Part shown: one piece after another, positions 44,793 to 55,853 of the stretch
Numbering within the stretch: position 1 is the first letter of the stretch
Layout: each line of letters starts with the position of its first letter
Assembly: GCF_018446385.1 (NCBI RefSeq)
Contig: NC_055990.1
Coordinates: 23,183,558 to 23,247,557 of the forward strand
Length of the DNA: 64,000 nucleotides
Direction: 5' to 3'
Source of the DNA: Zingiber officinale
Taxonomy: Eukaryota; Streptophyta; Magnoliopsida; Zingiberales; Zingiberaceae
Notes under the pieces: model-generated
Told to the model about the DNA's origin: nothing
The model's input: the letters and a program-made list of their open reading frames with translations, nothing else
Databases searched by the model: none
Program-made: the position numbers and the translations under genes

Positions 44793-45376
44793 TCATGGGA
44801 AGATTCATGGTTGTAGACTTGGACGACATTCTCATTTATAGCTCGACACGAGCTTTGCACCTTGATCACCTTTGCACTATTTTTGAGAAGCTAAAGGCGG
44901 AACACTTGTTCATCAACAACAGGAAGCATTCTTTCTTCACAACCTCAGTTTTGTTTCTTGGATTTATAGTGTCTACCAATGGTGTTCATGCAGATCCATC
45001 AAAGATAGATGCAGTTTTAGAGCGGCTGCAGCCAAAAACCATTCACGACATCCAAAATTTTCATGGGTTGGCCTCTTTCTATCGTCAATTCATCCAGAAT
45101 TTCATCACCTAAATTGCTCTTATCACTGAGTATCTCAAGGGGCACAAGTTCAAGTGGACTGAAGCGTCTACAACTAGTTTTCAACTAATGAAGGAAAAGA
45201 TGACTGAAGTACCCGTTCTAGCACTTCCAGAGTTCACATTCATGCTGAAGCATCAATCCAAGAGTCTTAATTGTGTTGCAGATGCTCTAAGCTGTCATTC
45301 TTCCCTGCTTACTACCATGAGCATTAAGGTTGTCGACTTTGGATCTTTCTTAGATATACAATAAATTATCAGTGAA
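44793..45376 (+). pseudogene. gypsy reverse transcriptase C-terminus and remnant RNase H
   Basis: RT resumes with MVVDLDDILIYS (the catalytic YxDD box, here DLDD, about 44810-44835), then EHLFINNRKHSFF, FLGFIVSTNGVHADPSKIDA and FHGLASFYRQFIQNFIT. After VLALPEFTFML the text jumps to KSLNCVADALSCH, the end of RNase H. The whole catalytic RNase H core is therefore deleted. A stop at 45110 and another at 45361 interrupt the frame. Confidence 0.88.
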
Positions 45377-45661
45377 TTGCATAACGAAGGAAACTTTGAC
45401 CGAGATAAGACATTAGCCCTCATCTCTTCCGACTTCTATTGGACCAAGATAACCAGTGATGTAGCTCATTTAGTGGATCGTTGCTTTGTTTGTCAGCAAT
45501 CTAAGGGAATCCTCACCAATGCAGACTCTATTCTAGTTGTGGTGGACCGATTCTCCAAGATGACTCACTTTGTGGCATGCAAAAAAATCATGGATGTTGT
45601 TCGGATTTCCACCCTCTTCTTCAAAGAGATTGTGCATTTGCACGGTATTCCTCAAATTATT
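45377..45661 (+). pseudogene. gypsy integrase, N-terminal and start of core
   Basis: Contains FYWTKITSDVAHLVDRCFVCQQSKG (in parts), the His-Cys zinc-binding region. It passes directly to VVVDRFSKMTHFVACKK and HLHGIPQII. The segment between CQQSKG and VVDRFSK, normally ~50 residues with the first catalytic Asp, is missing. An LTR-A copy interrupts after PQII. Confidence 0.88.
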
Positions 45662-48600
45662 TGTCACGCCCCAGAAGAGTCCCTGCCAGACGAAAATCCG
45701 ATAGCATCTCCCCTGTATCGGTGAAAAATCTGAAACCTAAGTACACAACCCTCAGGGCCTCTCACTCCTCAGCCAACATGGTCGAAACATATACAATAAA
45801 ATAAATAAACATTCCACACAGTTTATAATACTACAGCCTCCGACTGACTACACAACCACGCAGTTTAATAAAACCTACTCCACTACAACGAGGAAAGCAC
45901 AACCCACAACGAAAAACCATCGCAATGGAAAACATGGGCAGAGTACCAAAAACTTGATATAAAATACACGTGTTCAATAAATACAAATCACAAGTCTGTA
46001 GTTCACAAAACAAGGAAACACAAGTCCGAAATAGAAAACCATGTCGACACGACGTGGGGACTAGCAACTGGAACCTCTTGACGACTTCAACCTGAAAAAG
46101 GAATAAATCAACGGAGTGAGTTCAAGAACTTAGTGGATATCGAGCAGACATGCATAGCAAAATATATCTATTAGTAATAATCATGCAGTACAGTCTCCTG
46201 ATCTATAACAGGAAATACGAAAACTAAACAAGGGGAGAAGTTGTACTCACTAGGACCTCCTATCCGGATATAAGGGTCGTCATACCAAATATCTCATGTC
46301 TCCTGTATGCATGTCAATCATATGCAACCACCAAAAATGCAGCATCCAAAATGCAGCAATCACAAGCAATAAATGCAATCCATGTATATGATGCAAATGA
46401 CATGGTCACCCCTGACACCAGTCAACCACCTCACACACGATGGTGAGATCGAGTGGGTAGGGCTATGACAACTGTGCACTTTGCCATCACTACTCCTGAG
46501 TGATCGAGTGGACAGAATGCTGTCGGAGTACACCTATCCTCCTACCCCAAATATAGTGGGGGAGCCTAAGCTCTCATCCCCCTTGTGTCATAGTCAAGAG
46601 GAGGGATCCCTGCCTGCTACCATGCTGCAGTCACACTACCCATGAGCAGACCAGCGATGCCCTGATATAGCAAACTGCACACACCCTGCCTGATATACCA
46701 CTAACCCATGAGTGGTTGTGTGTATAGATCACGTAACTAGCGATGTGCTCAACAACAATGGAGCCGACAATCGCTCAGCATGCAATCATGCAATATGGTG
46801 CATGACACTAAGCATGTAACTCTTGAAAATATCAACCTCCACATAATGTGTACCGAAAGGAAAACCAAGTCCATAACAATGACCTAGGTACTATAAATTA
46901 AATCTAGATATTATAAATCTAGGTACACATGCTAAGTAATAAACCAAGGTACACATGTCAGGTAATAAACTAGGTACACATGCCAAGTATATCTAGTAGC
47001 TAAACTTGTATCCGGTAATGCATTGTATGTCACTACATAAGTACACACGGCAAGAATCAAGAGGACATAAGCATAAATGCATAACAGATAGCAATATGGA
47101 CATACTACGGGTATCAAGTAGTGACATACTAAACAGATATAAACATAACTATTACTACTAGCTATACCCTGTTAGGACCGAATTCAAAATTCGGTGATCA
47201 TGTTTCTACACTCCTATCCACAGAGGAAATTTAAAATTTTATTTGTGATTTAACAATTAAATCAAAGAAGTGTTCGTATGGTTTTTAAAACAAACATAAG
47301 CATGATCTTTATCTAAGCATGCATTATAATCTAACCGTATAAGTAAGATCCTAAAAACATAACAAAGATACACTATCATGTGATTGATTCATATAATGCT
47401 ATTTTAATCATTTTATTTATACATGATAAACTATCTAAAATAAACATATTAGATCATTTAAACATAACATAAATAAAACTATTAACATGCATTAACATAT
47501 ATATGAATCATAGTACAAGCATAAACATACCTTCCAAACTGCAACCTATGTTTGGGATGACTCCAACTATTCCGGTTGTAGCAAAATAGCTCCTTGTCGT
47601 TGTCACGAGCTCATACTTCCTTTGTCTAATCCGATCCACGATCGGAGTCCTTTTTCCAACACTTGATCGCATTAGAGATCAAGTGTCGTTTTTCGTCGAG
47701 ACGGTCAAAACGATTTCCTCGAAGATGAGGAAGAGGTTGCCCACTTATCTCTTCGCAAGGGGTTGTCTAATAGTCCTCAACAAGGGACTACGCCTTCCAA
47801 AATTCTACAAGAAAGTGGGGTGCCGACAATGCTTCTCGAAGAGGAGAAGTAACAAACAAGAAGATGATCAAACTTTTCGATGGAAGAGAGCGAAGAAGAT
47901 CTCTATCTTCTCCTCTGGAAGTGGTTGCTGAAAACTCTCAAGGTAGAACAGAGATTCTGCTATCCGAATTCTCACTCATAGCACCTCACGGAAGAAAGAA
48001 AAAAAAAATCGTATGTTGCTGTCATCCATCAAGAAGGGAATTCACTTCCATATTTTCAAAGAGCAAGGAAAAATAAAAACGTGGAGTGAGTGGAGAAAAT
48101 GGAAAGCGTGGATGGAGATGGATGAGGGGAAAAATGGTGAACGTGTAAATGGTGAGAAAAAGGAAAAATAAAATTAATTCCCTTTTTTTTCATGTCACGT
48201 TAACCAACCATGTTCTCTTTTCTTTTCTTTTTTTATTAATTTTCTTCTCATGTGGCAATAATATTTTCACGATGCAATTTAATTGTAATTGTATTTTTTC
48301 TTGGGCTGAACTTTCGAGGTCCAATATATCTTCCATCTTATATATTAGATTTTTAGAACTTTTCTAGAACCTAATAATTCGAGTCTATTGTAATCATATC
48401 AACGATCCAATATCGTTGACACGACAAACATATTTACTTGCCATTACAATAATATAAATCTAATTTATAGAATTTATGTGGAACTCTTCCACTCTCCTTA
48501 TTTTCTATTGATTGAAAATTAATATAACATTTGATCATATCAAACTTTATTTGCCAACATACTGTTTGATCACATCAAACTTTATTCGTCAAATTCAACT

Positions 48601-51166
48601 CCTTGAATTTGACTTTCTTAACGGGAAATAGGGAAACCAATACTTATGTGACCCTTAATGGTCCAGGGATACAGCTAGCCATGTGTTCACAACTCTTTGT
48701 GATTTAGGACTATACTTGTCCTTTATTCTGGCATACCCTTAATAGCCTCATCCTATGATTAACTCTTTAATTATAGGACGTCATAACTAATTCTGATTAA
48801 CACCCAACGAATGATGGTAAGAGCGTCTAGCAGCACCACCCCATGATTCCCTAGGTATCATTGAATAATGCCTGCAAGAAACAATCGATTATGGTTAACG
48901 TATATTCCGGTCCCTTCATCTCATATATCCCGGTCAAATCTACAACCATTGGTACATCGAGGATTGTATATTGATTCGACAACCATGTGATATATCTTAT
49001 AGTGATATCGCATGTGTAATTAGGAAATTCCTTTCCTAAAGTAGATCTTACATCTCTAATCAGAGATTTCACTATAAAACCATATATTACATAGGATATC
49101 CACACCTGTAGGTGTGTGGTGAATCCCCGACTATAATACACTGATTCCTATATGTTTCGTTACTACACCCAATCTCATCACCTGATGACCCTAATAGAGT
49201 CGATAAATGAGTCAAAGTGCAGACCCAGCATATAGAGTCTCAGTGTTGCCCCGGGTCGTAAGGACTACTAGTGTATAACCACAACCAAAGACTTATCCAC
49301 TCGATAAATGATAACCACTTGGAAAGTTTGTGTGAGAGATGTTCGATGAACTCATCATATGATCACCCATCTGTATGTTTGAACATCTCTATGTCCTTAC
49401 CAATGAAACATGGTACATTACATCACAAATGCTAGTCTCTAACTCAAGTAGCCTTTTATCTTTATTTATTAGGCGGCTCAATTGAGTAGGAATAAATTTA
49501 GAATATACAGTGAATATTGATGTATTTCATGATGACCATTATATGTACCACCACATCTCACTATAGTATATTCAAGGATTTTATCTATGCATATAGCATG
49601 GGTATAAAGATAAAGTAATGCCAAACTGAATTGAATTATATGAAAATAAAGGTTGTTTATTTACAATAGTCAATAAAGCCCTAGCCAACAATTCACTTTG
49701 AAGGACACCTACTCAGTTTGGCATAAGTACATAAGCCCTAGCCACCAAACTAGGCATATCAAAATGATAATATCAAAAGAGATAATTCAAGGTACCCGCC
49801 TCAAAACAAAGATCATATCGGATAGATCCCACGTTGAGACTCTCGTCTCGAATCAAAGTCCTGCAAATCAAACGTACAATTTAGCTGCTCTAACACGTAC
49901 CAAATAACTAAATCAAATTCCTAACTTAATTAGGAAACCCTAATTATCAATCAACCTTAATTTATTCATTGATCTCGGTTAACTAAATAAATCGGATCCA
50001 ACCCGAAGCCTAGATTGAATCCAACATATAACCTTAATCGTTCTGAAACCACATAATTAGATATCCCTAACCATACCAGCCTCAATATGAATTGAGCTAA
50101 AATAAGAATCAGATTCTCAACAACTTACCCTACTCCAATGCCTTCCCTGTTGACTGACAAATGGAAAGAGCAGTTGCTGGAAATTCCACCTGGAATCACT
50201 TGTTGCTAGAAATTCATAGCTGACACTACAACGAGGCCACCAAACTCAGAATTGGCAGTTCCCTCCCTAACAAAACTAGGTCAAGCTGCTGTAGAAATTG
50301 GTGAAGAAGGGATCGAAGATGAGAACTCGACATTGGCCTTTGGAGAAGAGATAGCCCTCTTGGATGTTGACTACAATCGAAATCCAGTGTTGGACCCTGA
50401 GACACAACTCCGACAACAACTAGAGCTCAGATCTCCCTCTCTTGGCCGAAGATGACTCCGAGAAAGGAAGGAAGAGGCTTGGCCAGCGATGGCGTCGGGG
50501 TGCGTCCGTGCGGAGATGGCCGAGGAAAAAAAGGGAAACCGGGGGATCGGGAGTCGGCATCGCGATGGAAGCTAGGGCACAACTCGGAGGGGTAAACGGT
50601 GATGCCTATGCCACGGCGTTGGCCCACAGCAGCCGATGGTGGCTCATAGCAATGGGAGGTGATGGATTTGCAAGATGACAGACAGCGTCTGCGATCGGGA
50701 GGCGGTAGTGGCGTCTGGTGTAGGGCGTCGCAATGCAAAGGAGGAGAAGAAGCTTGGCCGATGGTTTTGTACACGTAGGAGAAGAGGAAGCGAGTTGTCG
50801 TCGGGTTGAGGAAGGTGATCGGTTTCGGGAAAGAGGAAGGGGGTCGACGTGGCTCGGCGTCGCGAGAAGGGAGAAGGGAGAGGGGAATCGGGTGGAGAAG
50901 GAGGCTAGGGCATGGTGATTAGTTTTTATAAAATTTGAACTTAGGTTTAATAAATCAAAACCTAAGTTTATTCTTCAATCAACTCCCACTAAATAGATAT
51001 TCCAAACAGGCTTTTCCCAAGCCTGTAAATTCATCCCCTTAAACTCGTTATACGAGCTCTGATAAAATTCTAAAAAAATTCTAAAATTTTCTAAAATCTC
51101 AATTAAGGTTATTCGTACATTAAACCCTATTATTTTATTATTATTCTTTTGTTACAGTATTTTACA
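45662..51166 (-). mobile_element. LTR-A copy 3 (solo LTR, minus), split by LTR-B
   Basis: Starts TGTCACGCCCC and ends GTATTTTACA. Flanks TTATT (45657-45661) and CTATT (51167-51171) are a 4-of-5 TSD. It interrupts gypsy integrase between PQII and the following SYRDTKF. The 5.5-kb span is about 3.0 kb of LTR-A plus an LTR-B at 47170-49690. It is more divergent from the other copies than they are from each other, so it probably represents an older subfamily. Confidence 0.85.
47170..49690 (-). mobile_element. LTR-B copy 1 (solo LTR), no TSD
   Basis: About 2.5 kb, TGTTAGGACC...CTAGCCAACA. Read on minus it starts TGTTGGCTAGGGC, similar to TGTTAGCTAGAGC of LTR-B copy 2 at 51229-53214. The flanks TACCC and ATTCA do not match, unlike every other insertion here. 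No recognised protein in its ORFs (47683-47931, 47864-48076, 48851-49141). Confidence 0.7.
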
Positions 51167-51228
51167 CTATTACTTCATATCGTGATACTAAATTTGTCAA
51201 TCAATTTTGGAAGACTTTATGGGAAAAG
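51167..51228 (+). pseudogene. gypsy integrase core, short piece
   Basis: After the LTR-A copy the frame reads SYRDTKFVNQFWKTLW, the block after the second catalytic Asp (normally SDRD; Ser-Asp is Ser-Tyr here). It is cut by LTR-B copy 2 at AAAAG. Confidence 0.8.
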
Positions 51229-53214
51229 TGTTAGCTAGAGCCGTAGATCCAATCATTTGATGATTGTATTTTGGACTTATTGTATCATATTCTATATAAA
51301 TAAAGGCATTTGGTTTTTGGTTATTATACTTACTTGTATTGGTGCCAAATAAACTAAGTATAATAACGTCCTTGAGTAGAAGGTTCTTACCTATATCAAT
51401 CGATTGGTTGAATCGATAGTGAGATGATATAGGGAACACTACTCTAAATCATTCCTAGTCGAGTATTAACATTCAGGGATAATGTTAATGCAATAAGACT
51501 AGCATGTAGGTCAACTCGATGACTTGATCTCACAAGTCATGGATATAGAGATATCAAGTTGGCACATGGGTATACATTAGAGAATGTATACTGAATGACC
51601 CGTCATGAGAAAGTATCATGGATCGTTATATGAGTGTCATATACTTTCTCATGTGACTATTAGTATGACTACTAGTCCTTAGACCTGAAGTCACCATGGA
51701 TCCCTACATAAGGAATTATGTACTTTAGTTTCGTCAAACGTCACCCGTAACTGGGTGGACTATAAAGGCGATTACTGGGTATGTAACAAATTATGCGGAG
51801 GGATGTGAGTGATGTAGATGGGATCTATCCCTCCCATATGACGGGAGCGACATCGGTATTCTTGATAGAGTTAGACCACGAAGTGCATGGCCATGCCCAA
51901 ATGAGTCAACATGAGATGTTGAGCTCATTTGATTTAGTGAGTCTACTTGGAGTTCAAGATTTAGATTGGTCAGAGGATGACACGGTCTATGCCTCACATT
52001 GATCAATCTAGATGTCTAGGATAGAAGGACACTTGTCATATATTGTGAGGAGTCACAATTAGTAGTCACAAGGTGATGTTGGATCTCAACATTTCTTGTA
52101 ACTTGGGTAGCAATGATGTATTGCTAGATGCCGCTCATTGCTTATGTTTCTAAAGGAGTTTAGAAACATTGCCAACGTTACAAGAACCTATTGGGTCACA
52201 CACAAAGAACAAGTCGATGGAGATTAGGTTCATAGGATGAACCAATTGGATTAGGTTCATATGATGCACCAAGGATTGGATTCGGAAATTAGACTTATTG
52301 AGTTAGACTCAATTAGATTCAATTGTTGAATAAGTCTAATTTAAATTTGATTCATTGAGTCAATTTGTATTAATGAATTAAGATTTATTAAATTCAAATT
52401 GGCTTGAATCAAAGATTGGATTTAACTCAACAAGGAAGATAAATTGGTCAATTTTGACTTGACCAAATGGGAAGTTGAGACATCAAGTTTGACTTGATGA
52501 ATTGCCACTTCATGGAGGATGACTCATCCTACATGGCAGCCACATCATCTCCACCTCATGAGGTGTGCCACCTCATGAAGGTTACACCTCCCATTCCATT
52601 TAATGTGGCCGGCCACATTAAATGGGGAGGTTACAATGGTGTGGCCGGCCACACTAATGAAAAAGGAGGTTTTTGTTTTGTGTCAATTGATGTGTGTTAA
52701 TGCTTGCTTCTTCTTCCTTGGGTCCTTGCTCCTCTTTGCTGTGGTTGCCGTGAGCTTTCATGGAGGGAGAAGGTGTGTGAGTTGTATTCCAAGAGAATAA
52801 AGAAAGTGAAGGTCACAAAGGAGGATACTACTAGTGAGTGTATAAGATTCCTTTTCACTTTCTCTCTTTTCTCTCTTTTAAATCCTACCCGAGAGCCCAA
52901 GAAGTGCTAGCACACTTGTGGTGCTCTCTTCTCCATCCTTGAGTGTTAGAGAACACCTCTTGTTCGTGTGGATATCACTAGAGAGTTGTCTACGTTGACA
53001 ACTTCGAGATCCGGCGTACCGTTGGACGAGCGGGATTTGCGAGGGCACGTTTCGAAGGTAAAAATGTTTTCCTTTATAGATCTACTGTAGATCATAGTTT
53101 AAAACTCGTACTTGTCTTTTCGAAAAGTTTTCTTCGCACGAGATCCAATGGCTAGGGTGATTCGGGGTTTCCGTGACGCGAAAACACGGTTTTCGCGGCC
53201 CGAAGAACCCAACA
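51229..53214 (+). mobile_element. LTR-B copy 2 (solo LTR)
   Basis: 1986 bp, TGTTAGCTAGAGC...GAACCCAACA, with perfect TSD AAAAG (51224-51228, 53215-53219) inside gypsy integrase (WEK codons). It contains 'tatataaataaagg' near 51292 and direct and inverted repeats around 52600-52660 ('gtggccggccacattaatg' type). Its short ORFs (51793-52910) are not recognised proteins. The type of end suggests a copia lineage (inference). Confidence 0.9.
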
Positions 53215-53863
53215 AAAAGCTAGGGACAAAGCTAAACTTTAGCAACGTCTATCACCCTCAGACATATGGTCAGACCGAGGTAGTGAAATGGAGCTTAGGA
53301 AATCTTTTGAGATTTTTCACATGAACCAAACCGAAGCAATGAGATCTAGTTTTACCTCAAGCAGAATTTGCATACAATAGATCAAAGAACAGGACCACTG
53401 GTTTGTGTCCTTTCGAAGTTGTTTATGGGCGAAACACATCTGGGGTACTGGATTTAGTCCCTATTTCGCGTCCCGGACAAACTAAACCCAAGGCTGAGGA
53501 GATGTCTGAGCATCTTCGAGTTATTCATGAGCAGGTTAAGCAAGCTATTCAAGAAAGCAACACCGAATACAAGATCAGGGCATATCGGCATCAATGTCAA
53601 GTTCTTTTTGACATTGGTGATATGGTTTTGGATATATTAACTCATGACCGTTTCTCTGTTGGTGTATACAATAAGCTCAAAGATCGAAAGATTGGACCTT
53701 GCGAGATACTAGAAAAGATTAATTGCAATACCTACAGATTGCGACTTCCTAGCTATTTGAAAACTTCTGATGTTTTTAATGTAAAATACCTAAGTTATTA
53801 TGCTATGGAGCCGGATACACCCACTCTAAACTTGAGGACGAGTTCTCTTCAACTCCAAGCGAC
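53215..53863 (+). pseudogene. gypsy integrase, C-terminal part
   Basis: Resumes with KLGTKLNFSNVYHPQTYGQTE (HPQTxGQTE block with the third catalytic Glu), then SLGNLLRFF. After a stop near 53322, CPFEVVYGRNTSG and the C-terminal domain follow. That domain reads GDMVLDILTHDRFSVGVYNK, RKIGPCEILEKINCNTYRLRLP and TSDVFNVKYLSYY. The text ends LNLRTSS just before the LTR, as usual for chromoviruses of this type. Confidence 0.88.
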
Positions 53864-54142
53864 TGATGCAAGAGAGAATCTAAAATTAGATTTTTTTAAT
53901 AGTTATCCATTAATTAAGTTTAGTTTATTTTTTATATTTAATTTTATTCTAAATCTTAGGAACCGAGTCTTAACAGTTAATTTATCCTAAATCTTAGGGA
54001 ATAAGTTTAGTTGGTTATTTTTCTGTTTAGATTTTTTTTGAGAATTTTGAGAGCTATATAAACCTATGCTTAGATGATGTTTGGGGACAAGTTATTTTGA
54101 TATTAAATCAATTGGTTTCATTTAAGCCACGTTACGGCTACA
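53864..54142 (+). repeat. 3' LTR of gypsy element, truncated
   Basis: Partner of 36761-37041; begins TGATGCAAGAGAGAATC and stops after GTTACGGCTACA. The part corresponding to 37042-37198 is missing. Confidence 0.78.
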
Positions 54143-55285
54143 TTAATGGATCCTACCTACTTAAAGATGGAATCTATTCAAATTAAAAGTCTTCATCAGT
54201 GAACGATCTCTTGATCCGTAATTTATAGATCAGAGGATGCGTAGATACGCTGTAAAGTCGATTCCTAAAGGGTACAAAAATCCTACGGTATACCCTATTC
54301 ACTGCATGCGTTGGAAATTTTTTTCATAATTTAATTACTTATATCTGCTCGGAGGACTGATGATATTAAACTGTATGTGAGATAACATATCATCTTTTTG
54401 TTATATATATATCTTTATTTATCCTTTTCCCCGACCTTAATAATTAATCCAGGTGTCCAAATAAATTTCGCCTGATTAATTCTGAGGATGACTCTCTCCC
54501 TTAGTTTGTCCATCGTGTACATCCGAAAACACTAACAGTATGGCTTCGGCAGCCCACCTCCGTAGTTTTTACCATCCTATAAGGTCGTTCCAACGTCGAA
54601 TTGAGTATTTTGCTCGCGATGACAAATTTGTGAGCTTTTTCCGCACATAGGTACTTCGGCTCGCCGGCGTTCCATCCCAAGTTTTCCACTAAATTCAACC
54701 CCAATAGATAATCTTACTGCGGTGCTCTGGAATTCTCTGCTGACTAATCTATACTGATACCTTTTCTGGAGAATGAATTATAGAAACCATCTGTGTCAAT
54801 ACTACCTAAGTAGAAATTGATGACTGTAATTCGTCGATACTACCTGAGTATAAATTGATGACTGTTTCAAGTACCGTACGTATAAGACAACAATAATACT
54901 TATTAGATAGAACCATATTTTGAATTTATACTAGTTAAAATGAAAAATAAAGGTATAAAATAACTCCAATAGCCTTATAGACAGGAAGATTATGAAATTT
55001 ATAAATTTCAAGTAGTTCTAGAGAAAATTCTTATATGACTTTTTGGGACTCAAACAAAATTAAGAGCTTAAAATGATTCTATATGATAAATCTAGTTACC
55101 CTCATTAACTAGTCTTGGGATGATCGACCCACCCCCATGGAAATTTTTCAACGACCACGAGCATAAATAGAGAAGCGCTCGTGGCAAAGAATCCCAACAT
55201 CTTTTGGTTACGCGCCCCATATGGAGGAAGCTTAAAATGATTCTATGTACTCTATAATGGCATAATTGACCTTTTGATTAAGGTT
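54143..55285. other. Intergenic sequence, no gene recognised
   Basis: A minus-strand ORF at 54501-54704 could be a short fragment of a retroelement pol end, but no diagnostic motif is present. 55085-55212 holds a third, diverged copy of the dispersed ~150-bp repeat ('gggatgatcgaccc', 'gagaagcgctcgtgg'). Confidence 0.4.
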
Positions 55286-55303
55286 CATCAAGTCGATCAA
55301 GCT

Positions 55304-55507
55304 TGTCCCCTCGGAGCGGTACGATGGTTAAGACATGGGGTGTTGCCACATTAGGTCATGGAGTCGAAATTCGACATGTCCGAGCATGCCTTCCCCATGC
55401 CTTGGCCACTGCACTAATGATTAGTAGTCACCCATGATTTACCTTCTCTGTGTTGGACTAGGGACAGGTTGGCGGGGGTGCTGAGGCGAGCGAATCATCT
55501 TTTGCCA
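55304..55507 (+). mobile_element. SINE, family 1, copy 2
   Basis: About 204 bp with an 18-bp TSD CATCAAGT(C/T)GATCAAGCT at 55286-55303 and 55508-55525. Starts TGTCCCCTC like the copy at 24444 and ends 'atcatcttttgcca'. Internal 'gatggttaagacatggggtg' fits a Pol III A-box region. B box degenerate. Confidence 0.82.
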
Positions 55508-55639
55508 CATCAAGTTGATCAAGCTCGATTGATTAAATTTAGTGTGACGTGAGTTTGAATTTCAATATTTGATCAATATATTAATTGCCAAAAGGAAAAT
55601 TCAAGTGGATCATGGTTGATCAGATATTTGATGATCGGA

Positions 55640-55850
55640 AGTTCAACTTAGAGTTAACATGAGGCGTGAAGTTCCGGTAGGTTAAGGTTGACCCGATGCT
55701 AGGCAACTATGAAGTCCCAATAGATCAAGGTTGAATGCTAGGTAACGATAAAGTCTTAACAAATTAAGGTTGACCGGATGTTAGGCAACGATCAAGTCTC
55801 GACAAGTCAAGATTGAATGATAGGCAATGATGAAGTTTCGGCAGATCATG
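55640..55850. repeat. Degenerate ~45-bp tandem repeat
   Basis: Four to five units of the form 'aaggttgaccggatgctaggcaacgatgaagtc', diverged. This resembles the tandem arrays in the copia-type LTRs above and may be a remnant of one. LTR-A copy 4 is inserted at its right end. Confidence 0.6.
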
Positions 55851-55853
55851 ATC

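Larger units (their letters stand above)
36759..54142 (+). mobile_element. Decayed Ty3/gypsy retrotransposon with five direct nested insertions
   Basis: The 5' LTR starts at 36759-36761 and a matching but 3'-truncated LTR is at 53864-54142. Between them, pieces of gag, reverse transcriptase, a little RNase H and integrase lie in order on the plus strand. They are separated by a hAT transposon (38031-40975), a SINE (41595-41789), LTR-A copies (41949-44787, 45662-51166) and an LTR-B (51229-53214). Each of these has its own TSD, so the coding pieces can be followed across the junctions. Without insertions about 3.9 kb remain, and even that lacks most of RNase H and part of integrase. The integrase C-terminus without a clear chromodomain suggests a CRM- or Reina-like chromovirus (inference). 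Confidence 0.85.

Noticed and set aside
54501..54704. 67-residue minus ORF, possibly end of a gypsy polyprotein
   Set aside because: No diagnostic motif strong enough to call.
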